From the NCBI GenBank assembly GCA_021816165.1, contig JAKAYZ010000019.1, forward strand, positions 1 through 10,720: 10,720 bases of DNA, read 5' to 3'. The DNA comes from Planctomycetota bacterium (GTDB lineage Bacteria > Planctomycetota > Phycisphaerae > WQYP01). Numbering within the stretch: the first letter of the stretch is position 1; each line of letters starts with the position of its first letter. A program made the translations under genes and the position numbers. Positions 1-7,528 of the stretch are shown piece by piece. Below the pieces are notes generated by a model. It was given only the letters and a program-made list of their open reading frames with translations, had not been told where the DNA came from and searched no databases.

Positions 1-1
1 T

Positions 2-1192
2 AAGGGGCAAGCTTTTGGCTGCATGGATATGGAATTTATTCATGACGGTCTGCCAAGCCCGATTCGCCAGGCGGTATGGCAGGAGCCGGTGTTGCCCAAA
101 GCTGTTGTGGCCGAGCCAACCGATTATGCCGCGACGTTAAGCCGGCTGCTGGCGATGCCGACCCTGGCGAGCAAGCATTGGATCATCCGTCAGTATGATC
201 ATGAGGTGCAGGGGGCAACGATCGTTAAACCGCTGATCGGTCCCGGTGGCGATGGGCCGGGAGATGCCGCTGTGATTGCGCCGGTTCCCGGTAGCAGTCG
301 CGGCGTGGCTCTGGCGAATGGGTGTCAGCCACGATTGGGAGATCTGGATCCGTATCAGATGACATTAAGCGGTATGGATGAAGCCATTCGCAATATTGTG
401 TGCGTCGGAGGCGATCCGGAAACCACGGCACTGCTGGATAATTTCTGCTGGCCTAAATGTTCGGATCGCATGCACCTCGGTGCCCTGGTGCGGGCATGTC
501 AGGCCTGTTACGACGGAGCAATGGCTTTTCGCACGCCGTTTATTTCCGGCAAGGATTCGCTATCCAATGAATTTATCACCGATGAAGGCAAGCGAATCTG
601 CATCCCCTATACCTTGCTGATCAGTGCCATCAGCATTGTTCCCGATGTTTCACGATGTATTACCATGGATGCCAAGGCGGCTGGAAATTATCTCCTGCTG
701 GTTGGGCAAACGCATCGGCACATGGGCGGTTCGTGGTATTACGCATTACACAATCAGAATGGTCGCAGTATTCCCTCGGTGGATTTGGCCACCGCGCCGG
801 GCGTGCATAAGAAAATCGCCGGGCTAATTGCCGCAGGATTGGTGGCCAGCGCCCACGATCCGTCGGAAGGGGGGCTGGCGGTGGCCCTGGTGGAGATGCT
901 CTTTGCCGGACGGCTTGGGGCGGAAATTGATCTTACCGGTGTACCACATGATAATGAAGTGGATCGGGACGATATTTTGTTATTTTCCGAATCTCCCACG
1001 CGCTACCTGCTGGAAATTAAGCCGGAACATCTTGACGACGTATTGCGCCGTCTCAGGGGCTTGGCATTCGGTATTTTGGGGCGCGTTACGCATGAGCCAA
1101 ACCTGGTGGTGCAATCCATCGGCGGGAAGGAAATTATCAACGCGTCCGTCGACGAGTTCCGACGGGCATGGTGCCATACACTTGATTGGTGA
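2..1192 (+). CDS. purL: Phosphoribosylformylglycinamidine synthase subunit PurL, C-terminal part (5' end outside the window)
   Basis: This protein makes FGAM from FGAR, ATP and ammonia (from glutamine) in de novo purine synthesis in the cytoplasm. The frame is open from base 2 to the TGA at 1190-1192. The ATG at 23 is internal, so the true start lies upstream. Counting from that Met, the visible part has a linker with an RQYDHEVQG stretch (56-64), then the second AIRS-like half: GPGGDGPGDAAVI (73-85), GGDPETTALLDNFCW (129-143), GKDSLSNE (176-183) and the AIRS C-terminal motif HDPSEGGLAVALVEM (278-292). From memory, the LLDNFCW and GKDSLSNE version is typical of the longer PurL form found in Planctomycetota and some other phyla, in contrast to the Bacillus-type protein. 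No purQ or other purine gene follows. The next 490 bases hold no convincing gene, so purL seems to end its transcription unit. Confidence 0.95.
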   Translation, partial: KGQAFGCMDMEFIHDGLPSPIRQAVWQEPVLPKAVVAEPTDYAATLSRLLAMPTLASKHWIIRQYDHEVQGATIVKPLIGPGGDGPGDAAVIAPVPGSSRGVALANGCQPRLGDLDPYQMTLSGMDEAIRNIVCVGGDPETTALLDNFCWPKCSDRMHLGALVRACQACYDGAMAFRTPFISGKDSLSNEFITDEGKRICIPYTLLISAISIVPDVSRCITMDAKAAGNYLLLVGQTHRHMGGSWYYALHNQNGRSIPSVDLATAPGVHKKIAGLIAAGLVASAHDPSEGGLAVALVEMLFAGRLGAEIDLTGVPHDNEVDRDDILLFSESPTRYLLEIKPEHLDDVLRRLRGLAFGILGRVTHEPNLVVQSIGGKEIINASVDEFRRAWCHTLDW

Positions 1193-1684
1193 GGTGCGAT
1201 ATGCCCGTTTCCGCGATATGCGATTGTCAGCGCAGACCGCTTTTTTCGGCTGGCCACACCAGGATTGCGACACGTTCTCCTGTGCCGGCTGATATGCGGA
1301 CGCGTTTCTGGCGCGGACACGTTGTTGAAGGCATATTTACGCGTTGCCATCAAGATCTCTGAAAAAATGGCGCGGAAAGAGATCGGTAAATGATGCGATG
1401 CTCGATGGTCCATTTAGGCGAATGATTGTGCCGGACTGCGGTTCGGATGGATATCGGTCTGGCGCTTGATTTATCAATAAAACGCATCGGCTATCGCTAA
1501 CAGAAAAACCAAGATCGGCACGCAATGCGGGTGCAGTAAACCGCCAGTGCTCCGGTTCCGCGGCGGGGGGATTGGCGAAAGGCCGAGGTAATGCTCGCAT
1601 GGGCTTTGCGGTCAACCGAGTCTCGCGAGTCAAAGGATGTCGGAACGGTAAACAGCGGTACGCGTCAAAGAGTGTTCAGGAGTC
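1193..1684. other. Gene-poor intergenic stretch after purL
   Basis: I see no supportable gene in these 492 bases. The open frames crossing it on the minus strand (about 1003-1413 and 1337-1633) either run into purL coding sequence or give low-complexity, family-less translations. There is a small interrupted palindrome, TTGAT-TT-ATCAA, at 1466-1477, which could be an operator or chance. I found no tRNA fold and no convincing terminator directly behind purL. The stretch could hold the promoter for the DUF1328 gene, but no strong -35/-10 pair stands out. Confidence 0.5.
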
Positions 1685-1855
1685 ATGAAAATGCTGTACT
1701 GGGCGGTGATATTTTTGATTGTGGCGATTATCGCCGGGTCGTTCGGTTTTTTGGCTGTAGCCGGACTGGCCACGGAAATAGCCAAAGTTCTTTTTGTGGT
1801 TTTTTTAATCATTTTTGTGATCTCTCTTATCAGAAGTTTTCGCGGCAAACGGTAA
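1685..1855 (+). CDS. DUF1328 small membrane protein (YtjA-like)
   Basis: This is a 56-residue, almost entirely hydrophobic protein, probably in the inner membrane. It begins [20 protein letters not shown] and matches the DUF1328/YtjA pattern: an [15 protein letters not shown] first membrane segment (about residues 4-28), a short AGLATEIAK link, a second segment (about 33-50, [15 protein letters not shown]) and a basic tail ending RSFRGKR. The family's function is unknown. It is small, widespread and often seen among stress-related genes. The start at 1685 follows an AGGAG-like site (CAGGAG, 1678-1683); the ATG at 1691 is an alternative that also fits the family's usual MLxWA start. The gene is too short for ordinary ORF cut-offs. 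It stands alone, with a hairpin downstream. Confidence 0.88.
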   Translation: MKMLYWAVIFLIVAIIAGSFGFLAVAGLATEIAKVLFVVFLIIFVISLIRSFRGKR

Positions 1856-1914
1856 CGCCGAAACGCAAAAGCTGGATTTCTGGTGGCGTTGATAACTGAT
1901 TCTACGGTAATAAC

Positions 1915-1946
1915 TGCCGCGCATTGGCAACGGATGTGCGGCAATT
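1915..1946 (+). terminator. Possible terminator hairpin behind the DUF1328 gene
   Basis: TGCCGCGCAT (1915-1924) pairs with ATGTGCGGCA (1934-1943), giving a 10-bp stem with one G-U pair and a 9-base loop. It begins 60 bases after the DUF1328 stop. Only a weak T-containing tail follows (AATTCATTTG), so it may be an imperfect Rho-independent terminator or an mRNA 3' stabiliser. Apart from this hairpin, I see nothing supportable between 1856 and 2132. Confidence 0.4.
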
Positions 1947-2132
1947 CATTTGTTCATAGCAGGCGTGGCCCTCTGGATGCCGGCATTGATTCCTCATAGT
2001 CCGTGGCCAAGGTTGTCCGCATGCCGATGTCACATATTTGGCTCATGTCGAATTTAAGTCATTCGGCCTCGCGCAGCGAGGAACGTTCAACTGGCGGGAA
2101 GGGCATTCGGAAGCAATCGCAGGCCAGCGGAG

Positions 2133-2453
2133 TTATTCAACAACCACGGCTGTTCCGTAGCAGAGCACTTCCGAAGAACCGCTTTGTCCGCCGAGGTCCG
2201 CGGCGTCATATTGCACGCCCACCACCGCATTGGCTCCCAACTCCGCAGCCTGTTGAGCCATGATTTCAAACGCTTCATTGCGGGCCTGTTCGCACATCAT
2301 GATATAGCTGCGATTGCGCCCTCCGACAATGGACTTCAAGCCGCCCATAAACCCCTGGCCAATGGTTGGCGTTCGAACGACAATTCCGCGCACCAAACCT
2401 TTGTATTCAATAATTCGGTGTCCGTCGATACTGTTGGTTGTGGTAATTATCAT
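2133..2453 (-). CDS. YbjQ/UPF0145 family protein (heavy-metal-binding domain family)
   Basis: This 106-residue soluble protein belongs to the YbjQ/UPF0145 family (Pfam PF01906). It starts MIITTTNSIDGHRIIEYKGL. Family hallmarks are the N-terminal 'I.GyrI.eYkGlV.G' strand region, the GLKSIVGGR segment near the middle, and the helix reading ARNEAFEIMAQQAAELGANAV followed by GVQYD. It ends in a strand with CYGTAVVV. The family forms small oligomeric alpha/beta rings; despite its database name, its role in metal binding is not established. The open frame extends 43 codons upstream, but that extension has no family match. The ATG at 2453 gives the expected length, with AAAGGA about 13 bases upstream, which is rather far for a ribosome site. 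The gene lies downstream of, and in the same direction as, the amidohydrolase, with a 143-base gap, so it may have its own promoter. Confidence 0.9.
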   Translation of the reverse strand: MIITTTNSIDGHRIIEYKGLVRGIVVRTPTIGQGFMGGLKSIVGGRNRSYIMMCEQARNEAFEIMAQQAAELGANAVVGVQYDAADLGGQSGSSEVLCYGTAVVVE

Positions 2454-2596
2454 AAATGCACCATGATCCTTTGCAGGTTCACATCGAGCAGTGGATGTGG
2501 TCCCCGATGTATAACCGCCGCAGATAGTAACGTATGGGGTGTATTGAACGCAACAATTTGCGGTATTTATATCCGGTGACAACTTACGCAGGGGGG

Positions 2597-3511
2597 CTAT
2601 TCCCGTACGGTCCGGCGAAGTTTGGCGGGTGCGGCCAAGGTGCGGCCGGATGGAGCATGGATACCCAAGGCGGCAAGGGCATCATTCTGAACGATATTAC
2701 GCAATACTTCACGCGGAATCACCGGCATGGGTGAACCCATGGCAAATTGATTGATATTATAGAGTGTATCAATACAATCCGCAGCGCTTGAAAATGGAAA
2801 ATCGCTGCCAAACAGAAGCCGGCTGGTAACCTGCATCTGGTAGGCACGCAATAAGGCATCCCATGCGATCCAAGGTCGGCGCAGCAGTCCCGCGATCCCG
2901 GCATATGTGTTGTTGTGCTTGGCTAAAAGGGTCAAGGTTTCATCAACCCACGGGTAGCCGAGATGACTGATAACCAATTTAAGATCGGGAAAGCTGCGGG
3001 CTATTTCATCCAGCAGCAGGGGGCGGGCAGATTCCAAACGGGTATGGGCGGAGAGATAGGGGCCGCTAGTGAAAATAACCGGCAATTTCAGTGCCGCTGC
3101 GGCTTCATAAATACGCATGGCCTGAGTATCGCAGGGGTGAATATCCTGGGCGGCGGGGGAGATAACCAGCCCCTTGAGGAACGTGCTGCGTCCAATTTCG
3201 GCCACCTGCGCCAGGGCCTCCGGTTCCGTCGGATCAAGTCCGGCAAAGCCGATCATTTGATCGGCATGTTCACTGCAGTAATCAGCTATCAGATCATTGG
3301 GAATGTACGCTCCAAGATTACGGCTCTTAAAGCCCAAAACAAAGCAACGTTGCACCGGTTCGCAGGCCAGCCAGTGTGATGCGGTATCAGCTTTTGGCAA
3401 CAGGCGGATTTGCTCATGGCCAAAGCGGGTTGGTTGGGCAATGCGGTTAATGGCCTCGCGGCCAAGCTGTTCCGGGCTTTGCCAGATGCTGGTATGACAA
3501 TCAATAATCAT
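2597..3511 (-). CDS. Amidohydrolase-2 family protein with degenerate metal site
   Basis: This 304-residue TIM-barrel protein of the amidohydrolase-2 family (PF04909, COG2159) is probably cytoplasmic and of unknown substrate. Visible landmarks are the first-strand motif IIDCHTS (2-8), LKGLVISP (112-119), LPVIFTSG (143-150), ISHLGYPW (181-188) and LLFGSDFPF (232-240). Active members such as ACMSD bind metal with an HxH pair, a later His and an Asp, and use another His in catalysis. Here His6, His183 and Asp237 remain. The second His of HxH is Ser8, and the His of the usual PVxxHxG motif appears to be Thr148. The active site is therefore altered, and catalysis, if any, may differ. The start ATG (3509-3511) has a GGGG-type site just upstream; the longer open frame beyond it is the shadow of the divergent oxidoreductase gene. 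It may be linked functionally to that gene, 135 bases away. Confidence 0.88.
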   Translation of the reverse strand: MIIDCHTSIWQSPEQLGREAINRIAQPTRFGHEQIRLLPKADTASHWLACEPVQRCFVLGFKSRNLGAYIPNDLIADYCSEHADQMIGFAGLDPTEPEALAQVAEIGRSTFLKGLVISPAAQDIHPCDTQAMRIYEAAAALKLPVIFTSGPYLSAHTRLESARPLLLDEIARSFPDLKLVISHLGYPWVDETLTLLAKHNNTYAGIAGLLRRPWIAWDALLRAYQMQVTSRLLFGSDFPFSSAADCIDTLYNINQFAMGSPMPVIPREVLRNIVQNDALAALGIHAPSGRTLAAPAKLRRTVRE

Positions 3512-3646
3512 TGTCCCCCAAGATACTCTCTGCGCGGGGGGCGGGCAAGAGTGGTCGATATACCGGGTGTTGGATTTGCCAATGTTTGCTTTACGGAATA
3601 GTCCTGAAGGCATAAAGTATCGCTTTAGAATCTTCTGGAGTGCGAA
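3512..3646. promoter_or_regulatory. Divergent promoter region between amidohydrolase and Gfo/Idh genes
   Basis: These 135 bases separate two genes transcribed away from each other, so promoters for both should lie here. For the plus strand, a fair candidate is TTTACG (3590-3595) and TAAAGT (3613-3618), 17 bases apart and about 28 bases from the ATG. A small inverted repeat TTGG-ATTTG-CCAA lies at 3570-3582. No strong minus-strand pair is evident. The assignment rests on position plus modest consensus matches. Confidence 0.35.
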
Positions 3647-4816
3647 ATGATGAATGTCGATGTGGTGGAAAAGGTGAATAATCCGGTGCGCGTCGGGCAA
3701 ATTGGCATAGGCGGTGGCATCGGGCCTTTGCACTTGGAGGAGATGGAAAAAAATCCGAATTTTACCATTGTGGCGGGATGCGATTCGCGATTGCAGAGTG
3801 AGACCGTTGCAAAACATAGTGCAAGAATTACCGCGCTGGGTGGAAAAATTTATTCCGATTACCGCGAATTGCTTGCTGATCCGCGCGTGGAAGCAGTGTG
3901 TATTGCGGCACCGCATTTTCTCCATCGGGAAATGACTGTCGCTGCGTTTGAGGCGGGCAAGCACGTGCTGGTCGAAAAGCCCATGGCGATTCACCCGGAT
4001 GATTGCCGCGCAATGCTTGATGCCCAGAAGAAATCCGGCAAGGTTGGGGCGGTGCAAATGCAGCATGTGGGCCGAAAATCAATGCTTGAGCTACGCCGCC
4101 ATATTCAGGCCGGCGCGATTGGTTCAATGAAGGAAATTTTTCTATCCAGTTTATGGTGGCGCGAAAATCCCTATTATGAACGGGTAGCCTGGGCCGGAAA
4201 AAAAATGTTCGGCAATAACTGGAATCTTGACGGGATTATGTTCAATCAGGCCATTCACTTTATTAATCAAACCTTGATTTTATGCGCTCCGGGCGATTTG
4301 CCGACGGTGGCTGGAACCCGGGATGTGGAAGTAGCCTTGTACAAATTTCATGATACGTCCGCTTTGGAAATGGAAGATTGCGCGTTTATTACCGCCGGGC
4401 TTGACACCCCTGATGCGCCTCGGCTTTGGGCCATTGCCACAACGTGCAGCCGGGTGGATCGGCATTCCATTGAAATCATTGGTGAACGTGGCAGAGCTTT
4501 ATGGAATGGCACGGGGTATTTATTCGTTGATGGACAACCCGCACAGGAATTCACGGATGATAATAAGGAATTTGGCGGTTCTTCCCGCGTGTTCAACAGC
4601 TTTGCCGATGCGGTACGGACCGGCTCGCGGCCGATAACGGATTTTTCCGCCATTTGCAAAACAACGGATTTTGTATTCTCATGTTATCAGAGGGCTGATT
4701 GGAAAATCAAAAAAGCCCCCTGGAGTGCTACGGATGTGCTGCCGGAAGTGTTTCGTCAGGTGCATCAGCAGCGTAAACTGCCGGCGGCATTAAAATCCGC
4801 ACCGGCTTGGGCCTAA
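3647..4816 (+). CDS. Gfo/Idh/MocA family oxidoreductase
   Basis: This 389-residue NAD(P)-dependent dehydrogenase belongs to the family that acts on sugars, inositols and related polyols. The N-terminal Rossmann fold shows the dinucleotide loop GIGGGIG (20-26) after a VRVGQ strand, an acidic residue at the end of strand 2 (Asp46 in GCDSR), and the family lysine motif EKP (110-112, catalytic Lys111). The C-terminal alpha/beta domain follows from about residue 135. The usual G-x3-D-x-G-x-H-x2-D signature reads GIMFNQAIHFIN, keeping His204 but with Asn where Asp is common, so the substrate pocket may be unusual. No signal peptide is visible. The start ATG has GGAG (3637-3640) at 6-base spacing; a second ATG follows immediately. 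It is the first gene of a plus-strand run with the two M16 genes and is divergent from the amidohydrolase, suggesting a small catabolic locus. The substrate cannot be read from the sequence. Confidence 0.93.
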   Translation: MMNVDVVEKVNNPVRVGQIGIGGGIGPLHLEEMEKNPNFTIVAGCDSRLQSETVAKHSARITALGGKIYSDYRELLADPRVEAVCIAAPHFLHREMTVAAFEAGKHVLVEKPMAIHPDDCRAMLDAQKKSGKVGAVQMQHVGRKSMLELRRHIQAGAIGSMKEIFLSSLWWRENPYYERVAWAGKKMFGNNWNLDGIMFNQAIHFINQTLILCAPGDLPTVAGTRDVEVALYKFHDTSALEMEDCAFITAGLDTPDAPRLWAIATTCSRVDRHSIEIIGERGRALWNGTGYLFVDGQPAQEFTDDNKEFGGSSRVFNSFADAVRTGSRPITDFSAICKTTDFVFSCYQRADWKIKKAPWSATDVLPEVFRQVHQQRKLPAALKSAPAWA

Positions 4817-4867
4817 GCGGCGGCCATTCTGAAAACCTATTGGTATGGCAGCTTGCCTGCAGCAAAC

Positions 4868-4881
4868 AGGAGTCGCATGTG
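4868..4881 (+). promoter_or_regulatory. Ribosome binding site that sets a GTG start for the first M16 gene
   Basis: AGGAG at 4868-4872 lies 6 bases before GTG 4879-4881. This is the best ribosome site in the region and argues for a GTG start, in preference to the ATG at 4807, which overlaps the oxidoreductase stop and would add 24 residues with no family resemblance. Confidence 0.65.
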
Positions 4882-6150
4882 TCAACAGTGAATACCGCCG
4901 GTGGTAAAGCCCGGCAGGATGTAATGACATTTCCCAATGGACTGACATTGCTTGTGGAATCTATGCCGGGTGTGCGCTCAGCGGCGATGACGCTGCTGAC
5001 GCCGATGGGAGCCGCATCCGACCCTGCGAACGCTCTGGGCAGTGCCAATGTTCTGGCGGATTGGATAACGCGCGGAGCCGGGGAAAGAGACAACCGGGCA
5101 CTTACCGACTATCTCGACTCGTTGGGCGTACAGAGATCCGCAAGTGCGGAAACGGTCTTTATGCGCTTCAGTGCTTCGATGCTGGCCGATAAGTTGCCCG
5201 AGGTGTTGCCGGCATACGGCGATATATTATTGCGGCCCCGGCTGCCGGAGTCCGGTTTTGGTCCGGCCCGTGATCTGGCCATGCAGCAACTGGACGCCAT
5301 TGAAGATGAACCATCCCAAAAGCTCAATCTTTTAATTAAGGCCCGGCATTTTGCGGAACCTTACGGCCGACCGGTGGTGGGGAAAAAGGAGCATCTCAAT
5401 GCCTTGACGCCCGATGCATTGCGCAAAGATTTCCAGAGCCGCTCCACCGCCCGTGGTTCCATTCTGGCTGTCGCTGGCGCTGTAGAATTTGCCGCCGTGC
5501 GGGACCTGGTAGAACAGCATTTTGGCGTCTGGCAGTCACAAGAACCGGTTCAGCAGCCGGTGCATGCGGCGGAGGGAGGGGTGTTTCATGAACAGCAGGC
5601 CAGTAATCAGGTGCAAATCGGTCTGGCGTTCGATGCGGTCGCGGAGGCGGATCCTGACAGTATTGTCTTACAATTGGCGATGAATATTTTAAGCGGCGGC
5701 ATGGGGGCGAGGCTCTTTTCTGAAATTCGGGAAAAGCAGGGATTGTGTTACGCCGTCAGCGCCGGATATATGAGCCTCAAGCACATCGGCGCGGTTCTCG
5801 GCTACGCCGGCACGGTGCCGGAGCGGGCCCAGAAAACATTGGATTCGTTCCTGCATGAATTGCAGCGGTTCAGTTCCGGTGCCCAGCAGGATGAGCTTGA
5901 CCGGGCACAGGTGGGCATGAAGGCTCGCGTGATCATGAACGGTGAAAGCTCGGCCGCCCGGGCTGCGGCGATTGCCCATGATTTTTATCATTATGGCCGC
6001 CCCCGCACCCTGGATGAATTACGCGCCCGCATCGAAAGCGTTGATCTCAAACGGCTCAATGCATTCCTTGAATCGCATAAGGTCGGTAAATTGACGGTGG
6101 TGACCATTGGCCCGGCTCCGCTGGCGGTTCCGGTCGATCTGATTGGTTAA
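4879..6150 (+). CDS. M16 peptidase family protein, non-catalytic (Arg/Tyr-pair) subunit
   Basis: This 423-residue member of peptidase family M16B has the usual two-domain, roughly 45-kDa size. The N-terminal domain starts with MTFPNGLTLLVES (16-28). Where active members carry HxxEH, this protein reads NVLAD (57-61), and the distal zinc-ligand Glu is replaced by Gln (about 137, MQQLDAIEDEP). It should therefore bind no catalytic zinc. The C-terminal domain has SGGMGARLF (272-280) and REKQGLCY (284-291), which supplies the Arg284/Tyr291 pair that contacts the substrate in this family. No signal peptide is present, so it is probably cytoplasmic. By analogy with mitochondrial processing peptidase and the bacterial heterodimers with one HxxEH and one R/Y subunit, it is the partner of the next gene. 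The gap from the oxidoreductase is 62 bases and to the partner gene 77 bases, consistent with co-transcription. Confidence 0.92.
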   Translation: MSTVNTAGGKARQDVMTFPNGLTLLVESMPGVRSAAMTLLTPMGAASDPANALGSANVLADWITRGAGERDNRALTDYLDSLGVQRSASAETVFMRFSASMLADKLPEVLPAYGDILLRPRLPESGFGPARDLAMQQLDAIEDEPSQKLNLLIKARHFAEPYGRPVVGKKEHLNALTPDALRKDFQSRSTARGSILAVAGAVEFAAVRDLVEQHFGVWQSQEPVQQPVHAAEGGVFHEQQASNQVQIGLAFDAVAEADPDSIVLQLAMNILSGGMGARLFSEIREKQGLCYAVSAGYMSLKHIGAVLGYAGTVPERAQKTLDSFLHELQRFSSGAQQDELDRAQVGMKARVIMNGESSAARAAAIAHDFYHYGRPRTLDELRARIESVDLKRLNAFLESHKVGKLTVVTIGPAPLAVPVDLIG

Positions 6151-6170
6151 TGACAATGCAGGCATGGTTC

Positions 6171-6195
6171 GGCGGGTGTCCCATGGGGCACCGCC
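6171..6195 (+). other. Strong hairpin between the two M16 genes
   Basis: Bases 6171-6181 pair with 6186-6195 to give a 10-bp GC-rich stem with one bulged G (6176), one G-U pair and a four-base CATG loop. It lies 20 bases after the first M16 stop and about 20 bases before the GGAG (6215-6218) of the second gene. No T-run follows, so a classic terminator is unlikely. It may be an RNase processing or 3'-stabilising element that lets the two subunits be made at different levels. Confidence 0.45.
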
Positions 6196-6227
6196 GTCCG
6201 GCCGTACAAATCCCGGAGATTTTTTAC

Positions 6228-7451
6228 ATGGTGACATTTAAACATACACAACTGAAAAACGGCATGGATATTGTGGCTGAGATAAATCCCGAGGCGCAAA
6301 GTGTGGCCATCGGATTTATGGTTAAAACCGGTGCCCGGGATGAATCCGGTGAAGTCAACGGAGTTTCGCATTTCCTGGAACACATGATGTTCAAGGGTAC
6401 TTCGCACCGTTCCAGTGCGGATGTGAATCGTGAGTTCGATGCCATGGGGGCGCGCAACAATGCTTTTACCAGCAATGAAGTCACCTGTTACTGGGCGCAT
6501 ATTCTTCCCGAATTTTTGCCCGATGCGCTGGATTTGCTGGCTGATATGATGCGCCCGGCATTGCGGGGCGAAGATTTTGACATGGAAAAAAAGGTCATCC
6601 TGGAGGAAATCGCGCTGTACCTGGATCGTCCCGGACATGTGCTGTACGAAGCGGTCATGGAGGATCACTTTCGTAATCATCCTCTGGCCCACTCGGTTTT
6701 AGGCACCAAAGAATCCATTACCGCGCTTACGCGCGATCAGATGCAAACGTATTTTGATGCGCGATATGGCCCCGGGAATATGGTGCTGGCGGTGGCCGGC
6801 AAACTGGATTTTGATGAACTCGTGCGACTTTCAGAGCAAAAATGCGGCCACTGGAAACATCTGGATGTGCACAGGCAATATCCGGCGGCGGAATTCAGGG
6901 GCGGCGTGCGGCATATTACCGATCCCAAGCTTAAACGCCATTACGTGGCCATGATTTGTCCTGGCCCGTCCGCGCAGCACGATGGTCGTTATGCCGCACA
7001 GGTGCTTTCCGATGTGATTGGTGATCATGATGGATCGCGACTGTATTGGGCGCTCGTTGAGCCGGGGCTGGCGGATGAAGCGGACTTTTCATTTTACCCG
7101 CACGACGGCATGGGCAGTTTTTTTGCCTATGCATCATGCGATCCGGCACGGTCCGGGCAGGTGGCGGAAATCCTGCGGGGCGAATTGAAAAAAATCTGCG
7201 ACAATGGTCTGACCGATCAGGAAATTTCCCGCAGTAAAAACAAAATCGCTACCGCGGCGGTGTTGCAGGGTGAATTGCCGCTGGGCCGCATGCGCAATAT
7301 CTGCTCGCGCTGGATTTACAACCAGGAATACAAGACGCTGGAGGAAGATTTACAACTGCTGGAAGGTGTTGACGCGGCGGCTATTAAAAAAGTCATCCAC
7401 GAATTCCCCTTCAGCCCGCTCACCACAACCACCTTGGGCCCAGCCCGGTAG
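6228..7451 (+). CDS. M16 zinc peptidase, catalytic (HxxEH) subunit
   Basis: This 407-residue M16B metallopeptidase has the inverted zinc motif HFLEH (48-52) within GVSHFLEHMMFKGT, followed about 75 residues later by the third ligand Glu127 in VILEEIALYLDRP (123-135). Glu51 should activate the water. The segment NNAFTSNEVTCYW (77-89) matches the family's 'nA.T..e.t.y' strand. In the C-terminal domain the substrate-contacting R/Y pair is missing: the aligned positions are Val277 and Glu284 in LVEPGLADE. The protein thus has the zinc site while its neighbour has the R/Y pair, which suggests an obligate heterodimeric protease. Substrates may be short peptides or processing intermediates, but this is not visible here. 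An in-frame ATG at 6150 overlaps the upstream stop, but the ATG at 6228 has GGAG at 9-base spacing and begins MVTFKHTQLKNGMDIV, the usual N-terminal strand. No signal peptide is visible. Confidence 0.94.
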   Translation: MVTFKHTQLKNGMDIVAEINPEAQSVAIGFMVKTGARDESGEVNGVSHFLEHMMFKGTSHRSSADVNREFDAMGARNNAFTSNEVTCYWAHILPEFLPDALDLLADMMRPALRGEDFDMEKKVILEEIALYLDRPGHVLYEAVMEDHFRNHPLAHSVLGTKESITALTRDQMQTYFDARYGPGNMVLAVAGKLDFDELVRLSEQKCGHWKHLDVHRQYPAAEFRGGVRHITDPKLKRHYVAMICPGPSAQHDGRYAAQVLSDVIGDHDGSRLYWALVEPGLADEADFSFYPHDGMGSFFAYASCDPARSGQVAEILRGELKKICDNGLTDQEISRSKNKIATAAVLQGELPLGRMRNICSRWIYNQEYKTLEEDLQLLEGVDAAAIKKVIHEFPFSPLTTTTLGPAR

Positions 7452-7477
7452 CGCGAGGCAACCTTCTGCGGTTGCGC

Positions 7478-7528
7478 GGGCACCCTGTCGGGCAGGCGAG
7501 TGGGTCGGAGCGAGGGTTGCCCCCTTTT
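7478..7528 (+). terminator. Possible terminator of the M16 operon
   Basis: GGGCACCCT (7478-7486) can pair with AGGGTTGCCC (7513-7522) with one bulged T, and is followed by CC and four Ts (7525-7528). It begins 27 bases behind the second M16 stop. The 26-base loop is long and may fold internally. A second small hairpin, GCAACC-TTCTGC-GGTTGC (7458-7475), lies just before it and competes for the same GGTTGC-type sequence. This is plausible as an imperfect terminator, but not certain. Confidence 0.35.

Noticed and set aside
1220..1250. T-run (GCTTTTTTCGG) behind purL as a terminator
   Set aside because: Only a three-base stem could be drawn before the T-run, too weak to call.
1003..1633. Minus-strand open frames behind and across the end of purL
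   Set aside because: They overlap real purL coding sequence or give arginine- and proline-rich translations with no recognisable family and no good start context.
3512..4066. N-terminal extension of the amidohydrolase open frame (up to 489 residues)
   Set aside because: It runs antisense through the start of the Gfo/Idh gene, has no family resemblance, and the amidohydrolase fold begins exactly at MIIDCHT (3511).
4807..4878. Upstream ATG for the first M16 gene, overlapping the oxidoreductase stop
   Set aside because: The added 24 residues do not resemble M16 proteins, while GTG 4879 has a well-spaced AGGAG.
6150..6227. Upstream ATG for the second M16 gene, overlapping the preceding stop by one base
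   Set aside because: It would code through the hairpin region and add 26 unrelated residues. ATG 6228 has a ribosome site and the family's N-terminal strand.
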